From Pseudomonas putida (GTDB taxonomy: Bacteria > Pseudomonadota > Gammaproteobacteria > Pseudomonadales > Pseudomonadaceae): a DNA stretch of 64,000 bases. The notes below the pieces were generated by a model. It saw nothing but the letters and a program-made list of their open reading frames with translations, did no database searches and was not told the origin of the DNA. Below, piece by piece: positions 1 through 9,738 of this stretch (the stretch's first letter is position 1; each line of letters starts with the position of its first letter). The stretch lies in assembly GCF_028682455.1 (NCBI RefSeq), contig NZ_JANHLD010000002.1:1350813-1414812 (forward strand), written 5' to 3'. Both the position numbers and the translations under genes were made by a program.

Positions 1-44
1 GAGGGTCAAGCGGTGGCGAACACCAATGAAATCAAGCACTTGTA

Positions 45-72
45 TGGCGGAAGCGTAGAGATTCGAACCCTT
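45..72 (-). other. tRNA 3'-end-like fragment, possible attachment-site scar
   Basis: Read on the minus strand this ends in a T-loop-like TTCGAAT, a 7-nt acceptor-like strand, discriminator G and CCA. No anticodon arm or 5' acceptor strand follows to the right, and the T-stem has a mismatch, so it is not an intact tRNA. Islands often integrate at tRNA 3' ends, so this could be an att scar; chance resemblance is equally possible. The rest of positions 1-608 shows no convincing gene. Confidence 0.3.
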
Positions 73-608
73 ATCCAAGGTACCCTCCCCAAAACACCCC
101 ATCCACCCTTGAAATCAAACACCCTCACAAACCCCAATCCCCAATGATTTCGGTGCTTCCCGATGCACCGCTTTCCGCCCACGAAGCATGCATCTGACTG
201 CACACTTACTAATTCTAGGAAAATCATTGGGTTACGGTTCGGATCAGCAGCTTTACCGACACAGAGTGGACGCCCGATTGCTCTACATCTCCTTGGCCAC
301 GGCCCTGAACTGGACTTCGACCGATCAGAGCTCAATGACAATGCCCTGCAACCCTTCAAATCAGTTCCTTTTGGTCATCCGTCATTTGCACTTTCTTTTC
401 AGCGTCGCCTACCGCTATGTTCGCTCATCAACCTAGATGGCCGGCTCACGTCTGATTTGCTACCAAAGGTTAAGCATGACAAAAGCCGGTAAAGCCTGCG
501 AATAAAGGGGCAAGGGTTGAGCCAGCCCAAATGCATCAAGCCCTGAGAACTAATCCCAAGGCTTGATTTCAAACAGCCCAAAGAGGTTTTATGAGCGACG
601 CACACGCG

Positions 609-1271
609 TCAGGACATATGCCGCTTTCTTTTATTGCCTGCCAAAGCACCGCCGTCGTCTATGACTACTTGCCTCGCTAGAGAAAACCACGACTCGAAAA
701 CATCCTGGTTCTTCTGAATGTGCAGCTCCAAATCTGCTATTGCGTCGGCAATATCGCGCTTCGGCTTTTTCTGAAGCTTGCCACTCTTGTTCTTACGCGA
801 TTTCTTTTCCGAAGAGAGACACTGAGGAACACTTTCGTTCCAGCGCTGCAGATCTGAATAGGCCGAATGGGTTATTGCTAAATCACCTTCACACGAGTAC
901 AACTCGCAGTCTCTATTGCGGGCCAAATCTTGACAGTGCCCCAAGTCCCATTCGCCTGCACACTTAAAATAAACCAACAAGTAATTTGCTGTAAGTGGAG
1001 GCTGCCCCCAAAACAGCACATCTCTACTCGAACGCCACTCATCCTCGTCTAACCGCTCAGGCAAACTTCGCGCAGACGAAATATTATATTCATTGACGCT
1101 GGCAAGGCATGATTCAGAAATGGAAATCCGCATCTCAGTTATGCTTTTGACCAGATACTTATAAGTACTTCCAGTAGCAGTAGTCGAGTATTCACCTATG
1201 CAGCTTGATCCAAGCCCCAAGAGATCATGAGAGCTACCAACTACTAACGCTGTACTTGTGGTCTTTTTCAT
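609..1271 (-). CDS. hypothetical protein (220 aa)
   Basis: An open frame of 220 codons starting with ATG at 1271. I do not recognise the family. The central part is Cys/Trp-containing (residues about 90-150) and is followed by a strongly basic, lysine-rich linker (about 155-175) and a short helical C-terminus ending in a basic tail. No signal peptide or membrane segment is visible. It is separated by 100 bp from the next minus-strand gene and shows no operon partner. Codon use is unremarkable. It is probably an island orphan; function unknown. Confidence 0.5.
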   Translation of the reverse strand: MKKTTSTALVVGSSHDLLGLGSSCIGEYSTTATGSTYKYLVKSITEMRISISESCLASVNEYNISSARSLPERLDEDEWRSSRDVLFWGQPPLTANYLLVYFKCAGEWDLGHCQDLARNRDCELYSCEGDLAITHSAYSDLQRWNESVPQCLSSEKKSRKNKSGKLQKKPKRDIADAIADLELHIQKNQDVFESWFSLARQVVIDDGGALAGNKRKRHMS

Positions 1272-1371
1272 AACTGAACCTGACCTGAATTCAATTTACT
1301 ATAAATAATCATATCTGATGCTCCGCTACGCGTCAAAACGGGAAAAATATCCTTGTCATTCAACTGCATAG

Positions 1372-1947
1372 CTAGGCAACATTCCGAATCAACTGATGAT
1401 AACGCGGCTTTGCGCCTCGTGCCGCGAGCCTTTTATCTGTTTCCGTCAGCTCGAAGCGCATTTCCTTGTACCGCATAATCAGCTCGGCAGCTGGGCGCGA
1501 TACAGCGACTTGCTTGGCTTGGATTACGACCGCAAAGAACTCTGCCTGCATGAGCGCCACCGTAAGGAATACCCCTTTGAGCGGGCTGTCGGGCCACGGG
1601 TTCCCTTCGATGTAACGGACATTGACGCTGACCGTACCCCTCGAAACACGGGCGTACATGAGACCGCACAGCACACCTTGCGAGTAGAAGGCTGCCTCGA
1701 TTTTTTTGGGCTTTTTGCGATGGCGTTCAAGAAAACTGCGCCAGTCCCAGGCGACTCGGCATTCAGGATGCTTGCGCCACTGCGTGTCCACGATGTGGTA
1801 TTCCGCGCCCCCGATGCCGCGAACGGTCACCTTCAGGGGGACAGGCATCTTTTCGCAGTAAGCCGTTAGCATGGCGAACGCCGCCTGGGAATACTCATGG
1901 TACTGCTTGTGCTTGCTGTAGAGGCAGAGGTTTGCATCCACTCCCAT
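1372..1947 (-). CDS. GNAT-like acyltransferase, putative
   Basis: The frame extends upstream to 2022, but the ATG at 1947 is preferred because AGGGA lies about 8 nt upstream on the minus strand; this gives 191 aa. The C-terminal half alternates beta strands and helices in a GNAT-like way: a strand pair around residues 100-125, a basic/proline turn, then a helix leading to a final segment with the FEL motif. A canonical acetyl-CoA loop (Q/RxxGxG/A) is not clear, so assignment to N-acetyltransferases is tentative. No adjacent partner is seen. Confidence 0.5.
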   Translation of the reverse strand: MGVDANLCLYSKHKQYHEYSQAAFAMLTAYCEKMPVPLKVTVRGIGGAEYHIVDTQWRKHPECRVAWDWRSFLERHRKKPKKIEAAFYSQGVLCGLMYARVSRGTVSVNVRYIEGNPWPDSPLKGVFLTVALMQAEFFAVVIQAKQVAVSRPAAELIMRYKEMRFELTETDKRLAARGAKPRYHQLIRNVA

Positions 1948-2022
1948 TCGCGATTCCCTAACGGCGTTCCGTGCTAAGATTTGTAACCGCGCAGTATAAT
2001 GGCACCGCACCATCAAAGCCAT

Positions 2023-2382
2023 AGCAGAACCGCACTCTCGCCTTGCGGCTGGACGGAGCCGGCATGCTCACTTCACATGCCCGGACAATACCTAACGCCA
2101 GATAGCCAATCTGATCATGGCTCCAGCGACCGCCTCGCAATCGGCCATCCTTCAGGGCCCTGTGAAGATTGGGCAAAGAAGCCCTAGACACTGCGCCCGG
2201 GCATAGCAACATGTGCAGCGTAACCGTGTCATACCTGTACTAGGTACGTAACAAGGAACTCATCGTGCTTCACAATCGCCAAGCAGCGCTGACTTTCTTG
2301 TTGCTTCGCGCGCACTGAAAAGGGTCGGGTTTATCCCTTTTTAGTCAAATGCGCCCCCTGCAGCTTTTCGTGTAAAACAGCG
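2023..2382. other. no supported gene; weak hairpin
   Basis: This stretch carries no convincing coding region. At 2317-2341 an imperfect AAAGGG...CCCTTTTT hairpin ending in a T-run could act as a weak terminator on the plus strand. Confidence 0.3.
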
Positions 2383-2646
2383 CTAGCTTGGCATCTGCCA
2401 GCTCTTGGCATCGATGTTTGCGGTCACGAAAGACCCTTTCGCGCCAGTAAATCGGCATTCGAAGGTGTTGGTGTTGTGAAGATTAGCTCCGGCCAAATTC
2501 GCCCTGGAGAAATCAGCACGTCGCAGATACGGGAGCCTCATGTCAGCACCTTCCAGATCGGCCTCAGAAAAATTGGCCCCGTAGATGTTGACGCCCGGAA
2601 GAATGGTTGGATCGACGTAGTAAGTGATAAATTTGCAATGGCGCAA
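2383..2646 (-). pseudogene. pentapeptide-repeat protein fragment
   Basis: The 87-residue frame contains consecutive A(N/D)LxG-type pentapeptides (GANFS, EADLE, GADMR, RADFS, RANLA, GANLH) between residues about 22 and 57, diagnostic of a right-handed quadrilateral beta-helix. The open frame continues upstream of the TTG at 2646 with another GADLR repeat, but reaches a stop with no ATG/GTG start or ribosome site. I read it as a 5'-truncated remnant. Pentapeptide proteins include DNA mimics and membrane-toxin domains; the specific role here cannot be inferred. Confidence 0.5.
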
Positions 2647-2735
2647 GTCAGCTCCTTGATAAGAACTGCATACAGTTCCTCAGACATCCCAGATGACGCC
2701 ATGGACTACCCCCGGTACGATAGACATCCCCGGCC

Positions 2736-3147
2736 TACGCTTTGAGCATAGGAGGAGATGCTTCTCCGAGCGGCCACTGAAGGTGGCAAGCACCTCAGGA
2801 AATTTTACGCAGAGTGCCGGTTGCGCCAGCTCAAGTACAGTAACGGCAGGATCACCTTTTCCAGACGAAAATATCCTGAAGAATACTTCATACCGAGCAA
2901 GGCAAATGCAAAGATACTCAGCCGCTGCGGTGACCCACTACGCAAATAATATTCATATAGAGCGCTACCTTAATAGCACGAGCGGTTACTCAAAATACCG
3001 GAGTGTGTAGTAGATCGGATAATTAGCCAGGTTACGCAAGGGAAATAAGCGGCCATTATCGGGTACTGACGGCACTCCGATGCGTTGCGCTAGACTAAAT
3101 GCGCATGCTACGGCAACTAATATAGCTTACGTGCTGGCGCGTATGAA
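2736..3147. other. no supported gene
   Basis: About 410 bp without a convincing frame, ribosome site or strong repeat. It is the spacer upstream of the small plus-strand gene at 3148 and probably holds its promoter. Confidence 0.3.
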
Positions 3148-3477
3148 ATGCTTGATATAAATAGCGAGTTTATTCAACGGTTTATCCGAGTGGCTGCAGC
3201 TTTTGGGTCGAGATTCAATCTTGACTCCGAGGCGGACAAGAAAAAGTTGGAAGCCTATGCTTTCAACCTCTTAGAGCAGCCGGACAGCCAAGAAACGACT
3301 GAATTTCTTGCTCGACTGAGGGCTCACCGCGAGGTGATCCAAGAGAAGGTCATCAATCCAGGCTTCGAACCCAAGATGGACGATAACTTTCATCTCGCAG
3401 AGCGGGATAACTATTTCCGACAAGGTAGGGTTTTACCACGTGACGATGAGCCTGAGCCAACCCACCCCCAGCCTTAA
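3148..3477 (+). CDS. hypothetical protein (109 aa)
   Basis: A 109-codon frame. The product is acidic and largely helical: an amphipathic N-terminal region (residues 1-70) rich in Leu, Phe, Arg and Glu, then a charged proline-rich tail ending in EPTHPQP. No recognisable domain, signal peptide or membrane segment. It could be a small regulatory or antitoxin-like protein, but nothing in the neighbourhood pairs with it. A minus-strand frame overlaps its 3' half and cannot be excluded. Confidence 0.45.
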   Translation: MLDINSEFIQRFIRVAAAFGSRFNLDSEADKKKLEAYAFNLLEQPDSQETTEFLARLRAHREVIQEKVINPGFEPKMDDNFHLAERDNYFRQGRVLPRDDEPEPTHPQP

Positions 3478-3859
3478 TAGCTATGACCGAAGCTACTGGT
3501 ATCGTCTGAGCCAGAACGCCTTTTGTATCAGGCGCTCCCCCGATCGTGCCGTCCGAACGCAGCACCGACGCAAAGCTCGCTGGGATGAATTCGGATTTAC
3601 CCTCGTACGGCGTCAATACGTGCACCCGCTTCTGAGCTGCGATGCGGTGAGTCGTCATACTTGTCGAATATTCTGTTTCCCCTGCCTCGCCAGCACCCAC
3701 GCAAGGGCGCCAGGCTAAGGCGGAACGCCCCTTGGAAAAGCATGAACCAAACGATTCAACCCAACCGAGTTGAAAAAGCCTGACCATGGCACTTTGACAT
3801 CTATTTCTTTGACGTAGTCAAACTAACATTAGAGACTACGGTATTTTCACTGGGCGAGC
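3478..3859. other. no supported gene
   Basis: Roughly 380 bp between two plus-strand genes. Only overlapping low-quality frames are visible on both strands. The AT-rich tract at about 3795-3850 is the likely promoter region for the gene at 3860. Confidence 0.3.
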
Positions 3860-4591
3860 ATGCCAATGTCCTTACTCCACAACCCTATCAAGACATTACT
3901 GAGCCGGGCGTCAGCAACTCAGGTCAATGTCGTGCCAGTAGCTGTCGTACCTATGACCCAGGAGCTGGTTACGAAATGGCACGACAATGTGCAGCCGCTG
4001 ATCGATGCACACTATCAACACTGGGCAGCTGGCATTCCTGAGGAGCTCGTGAGAGCGGACAAGGGGTGGAATTGGCACAAAAATTTCCTTCTCCTGGCTC
4101 TGCACAATACGGCCTACGCCGGCGGCAGGAAGACTCATGGGGAAGGTTTGGCGATGTGTATCGTTCTCAGATCACTGGACGGGTCGGAGGAGTTTCCCAT
4201 TGGGATGCTGACCACCGTGCCTAAGCTGCATTCGAACATTTATCGCCAGATCAGGCACAGGGCCATAACGTGGTATCTGTCTGACGCACCTGATGAGGTC
4301 TATCGCCAGATTTTCAAAATCCCAACTGTACAGATGGTCGCGAGAGCGTTAGTTGATTGCAGCATTCAAGCAGCTTTGGATGAGGGAGAGGATGGAAGCC
4401 TCGTGTTGAAAGCGGATGACGCTGGGGGCGCCAAGCTGGATAAGTTCTACCGACGCTGCGGTATGCAAAATCTGCCGAAAGGTCACCCTCCTGTGACACC
4501 GTTTTTCCGACGGTCGAAACCCGAAAGGTACTATCACTTTTTAGCACATGAAGCTCAAGCTTATGCAGCCTTTTATAACCCAAGGCGCTAA
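3860..4591 (+). CDS. hypothetical protein, GNAT-like C-terminus (243 aa)
   Basis: A 243-residue protein, with possible starts at 3860 or the in-frame ATG at 3866. The N-terminal half is helical and Trp-rich (WHDN, HWAAG, WNWHKN). A central strand region reads like the core of an acyltransferase fold, and near residue 195 the sequence KLDKFYRRCGM matches the common GNAT C-terminal pattern in which a Tyr precedes Gly. No acetyl-CoA loop is obvious. It lies 47 bp before the next plus-strand gene and may be co-transcribed with it. Function unknown; acetyltransferase is a guess. Confidence 0.5.
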   Translation: MPMSLLHNPIKTLLSRASATQVNVVPVAVVPMTQELVTKWHDNVQPLIDAHYQHWAAGIPEELVRADKGWNWHKNFLLLALHNTAYAGGRKTHGEGLAMCIVLRSLDGSEEFPIGMLTTVPKLHSNIYRQIRHRAITWYLSDAPDEVYRQIFKIPTVQMVARALVDCSIQAALDEGEDGSLVLKADDAGGAKLDKFYRRCGMQNLPKGHPPVTPFFRRSKPERYYHFLAHEAQAYAAFYNPRR

Positions 4592-4638
4592 ACCAAATTG
4601 TTTTGCAGCTGAGCAAGCGCAGATGCTATGGTGAATTT

Positions 4639-5499
4639 ATGAACAAATTCAAACCGCAAATCTCACTCGCCAAGTTAGCGAAAGCTGTGGCGGATTACGA
4701 CGGCAGGATTTTGGATCCAAGGTCAGAGTCTGGCCGCGTGGGACTTCTGGAAATCGCGGCTGATCTTCTGGAAAATCCTATGGAAAATGCTGAATTACTA
4801 GATTTACTCTCACGCCCCGACGCGCCATCACAATCCTTGGCGTGGTCGAGGCCTGGCGAGATGATGTACCTGGAGACTGTCGACATTACCCCAGAACTCG
4901 AGATTTTTCTGGATGACCTAGACCACCTGCGCACCAAGGACTTATTAGACCGGGAACTAGAAAGTCAAAGAGACTCCGTGGCAGATGTCATACTCACTCC
5001 GAACATCCGAATCATGGCCTCCCCCAACTGGCTCGGTTTTGATGATGAAATGTCCACTAGGACATTCAATCATCAAGCTTTTTATACAGCATTAAGCCGT
5101 GTACATCGCGACCTGAAAAGAGTCTGGAAAGTTAGAGCTGCCAAACCGTCATTCACGATAACTTCGTCTGAATTAGCTGCCTCGCCAGATCGAGACACTT
5201 GGACGATCAGCAAAACTATCAGAGCTGAAAACTTCCATGAGGTTACCGTCAGGTATGAAAAGAAAGCCGTTCACATGGCGTACATCGGCTCCGGAAACGA
5301 CCTCTTCCTTAAAGTAACAATCAATAATCATGAAGTTGCAAGAGCAAAGGAGTCACTCACCGACTCCAAGCACTTTGTAACTGTGGTTGTCGATAGCTTT
5401 GCAGCAGAGCCAGAGGCTGGATTGATGATTGTTGATTCTATTCTTGAGGAGATTCAACACGCTAAAGCCTCACAGCAAGCGCACGATCTGGAACCGTAA
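4639..5499 (+). CDS. hypothetical protein (286 aa)
   Basis: The frame is open from a TTG at 4603, but the ATG at 4639 gives a natural N-terminus (MNKFKPQ). The protein has a charged helical N-terminal half (residues about 1-120) and a beta-rich C-terminal half in which Val/Thr-rich strands alternate with polar turns. No catalytic motif, signal peptide or membrane helix is visible. It follows the GNAT-like gene by 47 bp on the same strand, suggesting a two-gene unit. I do not recognise the family. Confidence 0.55.
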   Translation: MNKFKPQISLAKLAKAVADYDGRILDPRSESGRVGLLEIAADLLENPMENAELLDLLSRPDAPSQSLAWSRPGEMMYLETVDITPELEIFLDDLDHLRTKDLLDRELESQRDSVADVILTPNIRIMASPNWLGFDDEMSTRTFNHQAFYTALSRVHRDLKRVWKVRAAKPSFTITSSELAASPDRDTWTISKTIRAENFHEVTVRYEKKAVHMAYIGSGNDLFLKVTINNHEVARAKESLTDSKHFVTVVVDSFAAEPEAGLMIVDSILEEIQHAKASQQAHDLEP

Positions 5500-5853
5500 A
5501 ATATCCGGAGGGCCTTTACCCGTTGGCAATACTCTTGCTCAGCAGGGCTGAGTGGTTCTTCCACCAGCCTGAGCAACCACTTGAGAACGCGGCCTACCCA
5601 ACTCGCTCTGCTGAAGCGCGCATAGGAAGGCCTGTTTCACCCTCCTCCTGATGAAATCACTGACATTGGATAAACCGCGCTCATTCACGTCCGCCCCCTT
5701 CAAGTGCATGACCAGCATGCCTCAAACTCTCAAAGTAGACAGGTTTTGACGCGTTTGATACCAATCTGCCATGCATTGAGTTGCACGCTGCCGGGTACGT
5801 TGGTAGAACCACCAATAGCTGGCTCACCCGGAGTCAACACAAAAGGAAAATGA
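5500..5853. other. no supported gene
   Basis: A 354-bp spacer with no convincing frame. It ends with a good ribosome site (AAAGGAAA) just before the next gene. Confidence 0.3.
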
Positions 5854-6804
5854 ATGGGTATCAAGATGAACCTCGCTATCGACCAAAATGGTCGCGAGTG
5901 GGATGCCGAAGACTATCAGCGCGGCATGGGAGCAGAGCCTCTTCGGTGCTGCAAATGTAGCACTGCCGTTACGTTCAACAATCCACATACCCGCGAAATG
6001 TACGACAAGCCCGTGCTTGTGCCTGGCTATTTCCGGTTGCTGCCCAAGGGTGTGCATGAGGCTCATTGCAAGTTTGGGGTCGACGAGGAAATCAAAAAGC
6101 TCGCCAAGGAATCGGATGGGCTGATCGAAAGCATCCAGCATGACAAATACCGGATGCGGCTGGTCATGATCAAGGAGGCGCTTGAAGGCGGCGCGCCACC
6201 GAGAAACCCGGAGCCAGACGGCGAGAAAGCGAAGAGCGGGCGTACCTACACGAGCAGTCCTGGGCAGCTCCCCGCATACATCAACTCAGCCAACAAAGCA
6301 CTGATGCTTCGTGCTCTGTGTGAGAGCAACAGCGATATCGAGCAGCATTTAGAACTGGTATTCGAAGGCAACATCAAGGTCGCTTGGGACGAGTTTTACT
6401 TCGACCCTCCCCGACACATGGAGGCATTTCGAGTCATCTCCCATAACACTATACAGCACCCGATTGCCTTGGAAGGCCGGATCAGAAGCGTCCGTACAGC
6501 GCTGAAGAATGACCCTAGCAAGAACGTGCTGAACCTGCAGATGAACAAATATCGCGGCGCCCCCCAGGAGCCGAGCAACGGTATTGGGCTGGAGGTCAGT
6601 ATTTGGTCACCCAAATCCGAATGGTTCAAGGGTCTTCAACAGGATGACGATGTAGTGATACTCGGGGTGTGGAAAGCAACAACAAATGCAACGGAGCCGG
6701 CGCCGATGAAAGACGGCTATTTCAAGACCCTAACGAAACGCAGATTGAGCTTGACCTTGGTGCTGAAAGCGCAGATTACGAAGATTGACACCAAACCATC
6801 TTGA
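5854..6804 (+). CDS. CoiA-like zinc-binding hypothetical protein (316 aa)
   Basis: Starts at an ATG with GGA 8 nt upstream. Residues about 30-75 contain CCKCS followed some 40 residues later by a His-Cys pair (EAHCKF), the spacing and flavour of the N-terminal zinc region of competence CoiA-like proteins. The middle (about 80-140) is a basic helical linker, and the C-terminal half is beta-rich and may be an OB-like or nuclease-like domain, but no catalytic signature can be named. It stands alone, convergent with the ABC-3C operon, in a defence-rich setting. A nucleic-acid role is plausible, not shown. Confidence 0.5.
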   Translation: MGIKMNLAIDQNGREWDAEDYQRGMGAEPLRCCKCSTAVTFNNPHTREMYDKPVLVPGYFRLLPKGVHEAHCKFGVDEEIKKLAKESDGLIESIQHDKYRMRLVMIKEALEGGAPPRNPEPDGEKAKSGRTYTSSPGQLPAYINSANKALMLRALCESNSDIEQHLELVFEGNIKVAWDEFYFDPPRHMEAFRVISHNTIQHPIALEGRIRSVRTALKNDPSKNVLNLQMNKYRGAPQEPSNGIGLEVSIWSPKSEWFKGLQQDDDVVILGVWKATTNATEPAPMKDGYFKTLTKRRLSLTLVLKAQITKIDTKPS

Positions 6805-7182
6805 AACGCCGGACACGTGCGCAAGCCTTTCGATGCAGCCACAGGATGCCTGACAACAGAAGGCTGCTTTTGTCCGGAGTGACTCGCCAAACTGAGCGCC
6901 TCAGTCTCTCCGCGAGACAGGTGCCTCGCTTTTCCCCACCCTACGGCCACTGTGCGCTCGGAAACAATAGATGGAGTAGCGCAACTTCTAGTGCGAGAGC
7001 GATCCATATTTACCCCATGCGCCTACCTTCCCTGCGCCCTCACAGAAATCCCTGTCTCGCATGAGCGATACTGTCCTCGGCGAGTTGAGAACGACATGCA
7101 GCGAACCCCGACGTCTCATGCCGCAAGGCAAAGCTGGGGAATACCAATAGGAGATTAAGGCCTGCGGTATACCCCTACTCCA
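6805..7182. other. convergent intergenic region, no supported gene
   Basis: About 380 bp between the convergent genes ending at 6804 (plus) and 7183 (minus). Only short, low-quality frames; no strong T-tailed hairpin was recognised. Confidence 0.3.
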
Positions 7183-9165
7183 TCAGCCCTGCTCTTCACT
7201 ACCTCCAAACCACGGCGGCACGAGCTTTTTGTCTCGCCACTCCTCGGTGAGTACAACACCTGGAATTTTCCCCCAGACACCCTCATCAGCATGGTCAAGA
7301 ACGATGATCTGCAGACGTCCCTCCGAAGCACTCACCGCAGCCGCCAAGGCCAGGAAGACCTTGCGCACCGCAATACGGTCTTCATCGTTGAGCTCATGCT
7401 CCTCATCGTCTTTCGCTGCCCGCTTCACTGGGAAGTAGACCTGGCTTGGCTGATCGAAGATAAGGAAATGAGGCACCGGGTGCTCGACCGCTTTCCTGGA
7501 CATGAACAGCTTCTGCAGGGCGAGAAGCATGGCCACGTGATACGCCAGCCAGTTGGCGCCACTTCCGATCTCCCAAAGGTAATCATCTCGACCGTCATGG
7601 CGTACCTTGATGGTGAGGTCGGTGATAGACAATCCGATCCGCGCATTTTTCCATTCGGCGTCTAGGTTCGGGGTGATCTTGGCGCATTGGTCACTCAGCG
7701 CATTCAGGATTTTGCGCGTACGCTCACGAATCTGATCGGTAGAGACTGTGGGGGCAAGCTTGGCCAGTTTCTCTTCTACATCGGCCAGACGCTTAGCTAG
7801 GCTATCGTCCTGCTGGGCCTTTTGGTAGTTGTGCACGGCCTCCTGGAGCCTACCCAGATACCGATCAATGTCCGACTGACGCAGGGCTTGCCCTTTCGCT
7901 TCAACGTCTAGCGCTTCGAGCGCCTTGATCTCGGCCCTGATCGCATCTAGCTCCTCGGCGTCTACACGGACAGCGTTTCGCAAGCGAACGAGCTCATGCT
8001 CTACTGAAGCGGAAATCATGGGGGTTTCTTGAGCCTGTACCTCGATGCCGGTCAACGCTGTGCACAGGGCATCAAGTTGCTGCGAAGCCACGAGCTGAAC
8101 GGGTCTCAGCACGTTGGGATTGGCATCCTGGCCATCTTTGATCAGGCCACGCAGCCAACTCGAAAGCGATAGACGCTCTTTCATCGTCTCTAACGCGTTG
8201 AGGTACTCATCAGCATCGCCTTGGATGCGCGTCAGCTCTTTTAAATTCTGACGACCCGCATAGAGGTTTCCGGCGATGACCTCTTCTCGCTTTTTGAGCT
8301 CTCCGATCTTGATGATGGATGCCTTGATTGCGTCGTAGTTGGGCGATGCGTCACGGGAGCTCTTTTGTAGAATCGCACTGAGCTGCTGGACGGCGACAGG
8401 CCAATCATCTGACAGCACCGAATCTACCGGTACCAGCCCATACTCGCGGGCTTGATAGTATCGGCTGCGTGCCTCTGAACGCAGGCGAGCAGAAGCATCT
8501 GCCAATGTATTGAGCTCTGACTGAATCTGCTTTTTCTGACGTTCGAGATCCTTAACCTCCCATGAGGTGATCAAGGTCTGGGAGGTCACCGCCCCGAGGA
8601 TAAAGGGGAAAATGTCTTTGAGCTTTTCGCGATGCCCCGTTGTATCGGCCTTGTAGAAGAGGACGTCCGGATTGGCCACGATGTTCTGCGGCTGGAATGT
8701 AAAGGCCATGAGATCCCGAAAGCTGGGACGGCTTTTGAAGCCGTAGCGAATGTCCTCATCAAAGCCCATGTTAGGCAGGCCCGACAGCCTGTTGAGCATG
8801 TTCTTTACACTGTCGCGGTTCGTGTTCTTACCGGGAATTTGAGTGGGGATGCTGAGCTCATCGCCTTCAAGAAGGAACATGTCATCTGTCGACTTCTGCT
8901 TTCCCGGTTCAGGCCTGGCAAGCAGCTTGAGACCCTCGTCGGTGTCGACGAGCAGCCCAAACCACGCACACGTGTTGCGGATGGTGCCGACGGGAATTGC
9001 ACATTTTTCGGAAGCGAGGCAGTAATCGATGATGGGGATGACGGCTGACTTGCCTGCCTTGGACGAGCCGCTGATCACGTTAACAGCGCCGGGCGTGAAC
9101 GTGACATCACGGTAACGCCGACCATTTTTGGGCCACAAAATCAGCTTTCTGATCTGAAGTTTCAT
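7183..9165 (-). CDS. ABC-three-component system ATPase, DUF3732
   Basis: A 660-aa SMC/RecF-like ATPase, third gene of an ABC-3C conflict operon. The start is the ATG at 9165, which overlaps the stop of the middle-component gene as TAATG, so translation is probably coupled. Walker A is at residues 33-40 (GSSKAGKS). A long helical coiled-coil arm occupies about residues 220-500. The C-terminal DUF3732 signature is clear: GSGANWLAYHVA, then FLIFDQPSQVYFP as Walker B region, then ILDHAD. In this family the ATPase is thought to sense a nucleic-acid state and license an effector. No truncation is seen; the function here is inferred from the family. Confidence 0.88.
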   Translation of the reverse strand: MKLQIRKLILWPKNGRRYRDVTFTPGAVNVISGSSKAGKSAVIPIIDYCLASEKCAIPVGTIRNTCAWFGLLVDTDEGLKLLARPEPGKQKSTDDMFLLEGDELSIPTQIPGKNTNRDSVKNMLNRLSGLPNMGFDEDIRYGFKSRPSFRDLMAFTFQPQNIVANPDVLFYKADTTGHREKLKDIFPFILGAVTSQTLITSWEVKDLERQKKQIQSELNTLADASARLRSEARSRYYQAREYGLVPVDSVLSDDWPVAVQQLSAILQKSSRDASPNYDAIKASIIKIGELKKREEVIAGNLYAGRQNLKELTRIQGDADEYLNALETMKERLSLSSWLRGLIKDGQDANPNVLRPVQLVASQQLDALCTALTGIEVQAQETPMISASVEHELVRLRNAVRVDAEELDAIRAEIKALEALDVEAKGQALRQSDIDRYLGRLQEAVHNYQKAQQDDSLAKRLADVEEKLAKLAPTVSTDQIRERTRKILNALSDQCAKITPNLDAEWKNARIGLSITDLTIKVRHDGRDDYLWEIGSGANWLAYHVAMLLALQKLFMSRKAVEHPVPHFLIFDQPSQVYFPVKRAAKDDEEHELNDEDRIAVRKVFLALAAAVSASEGRLQIIVLDHADEGVWGKIPGVVLTEEWRDKKLVPPWFGGSEEQG

Positions 9166-9686
9166 TAAAAACCTATCCGTAGAGCAGCCTGGACTTCCTG
9201 AAGGGTGAGTGCGCCACACCAGCCGCCGAGCTTATCCGCTAGCTTGCCAAGCTCTCTGATCTTCTCGCATGTTTTGTGGGGGTAACGCTTGCTGGTGCAG
9301 TCGACCAAAGCCGTGACGTGATCGAGCTCAAGCAAGCCGCAATCAATGGCGATCGTGAGGCTAGACAGAGAGGTCGGGCGCAGCATTAGCATGCGGCGCT
9401 GGAGGGTCAGGATCATTTCCTGCTTCTTGGAGAACTTACCAATGAAGAGCCTGAGGCCTGATGACGGATTAGTCGTACCGATGGCCGCTCTCAGCCCTTC
9501 ATTGAAAAGGATAGGCAGGACGATAAAGAGCAGCGGCAGCGCAGGTGGTTGACCTGGACTCTGACGCTTATAGCCCTTGACGAACTCCCACATAAGGATT
9601 GCTCCAAGCGCTGGGTTTTGTACTAGGTAGATCTCATCAACGGGGTGTTGATGCTTAACGAGCTCAGCGGTTTCCATCCTTGCCAA
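9165..9686 (-). CDS. ABC-three-component system middle component
   Basis: A 173-aa protein between the effector and the DUF3732 ATPase. The N-terminal VQNPALGAILMWEFVKGY pattern (residues about 22-40) is typical of middle components of ABC-3C systems, which are small, mostly helical adaptors without catalytic residues. It lies 52 bp downstream of the effector gene, and its stop overlaps the ATPase start by one base. It is expected to bridge ATPase and effector. Identification rests on operon position plus this N-terminal pattern. Confidence 0.75.
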   Translation of the reverse strand: MARMETAELVKHQHPVDEIYLVQNPALGAILMWEFVKGYKRQSPGQPPALPLLFIVLPILFNEGLRAAIGTTNPSSGLRLFIGKFSKKQEMILTLQRRMLMLRPTSLSSLTIAIDCGLLELDHVTALVDCTSKRYPHKTCEKIRELGKLADKLGGWCGALTLQEVQAALRIGF

Positions 9687-9738
9687 CCTGTGTTTTTAGC
9701 TTTCAAACCTGTCAGACGTAGTGATCACGCGGCACCGC

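Noticed and set aside
3353..3787. Minus-strand 144-codon frame between two plus-strand genes
   Set aside because: No ribosome site, no known domain, and it overlaps the 109-aa gene; kept only as an alternative.
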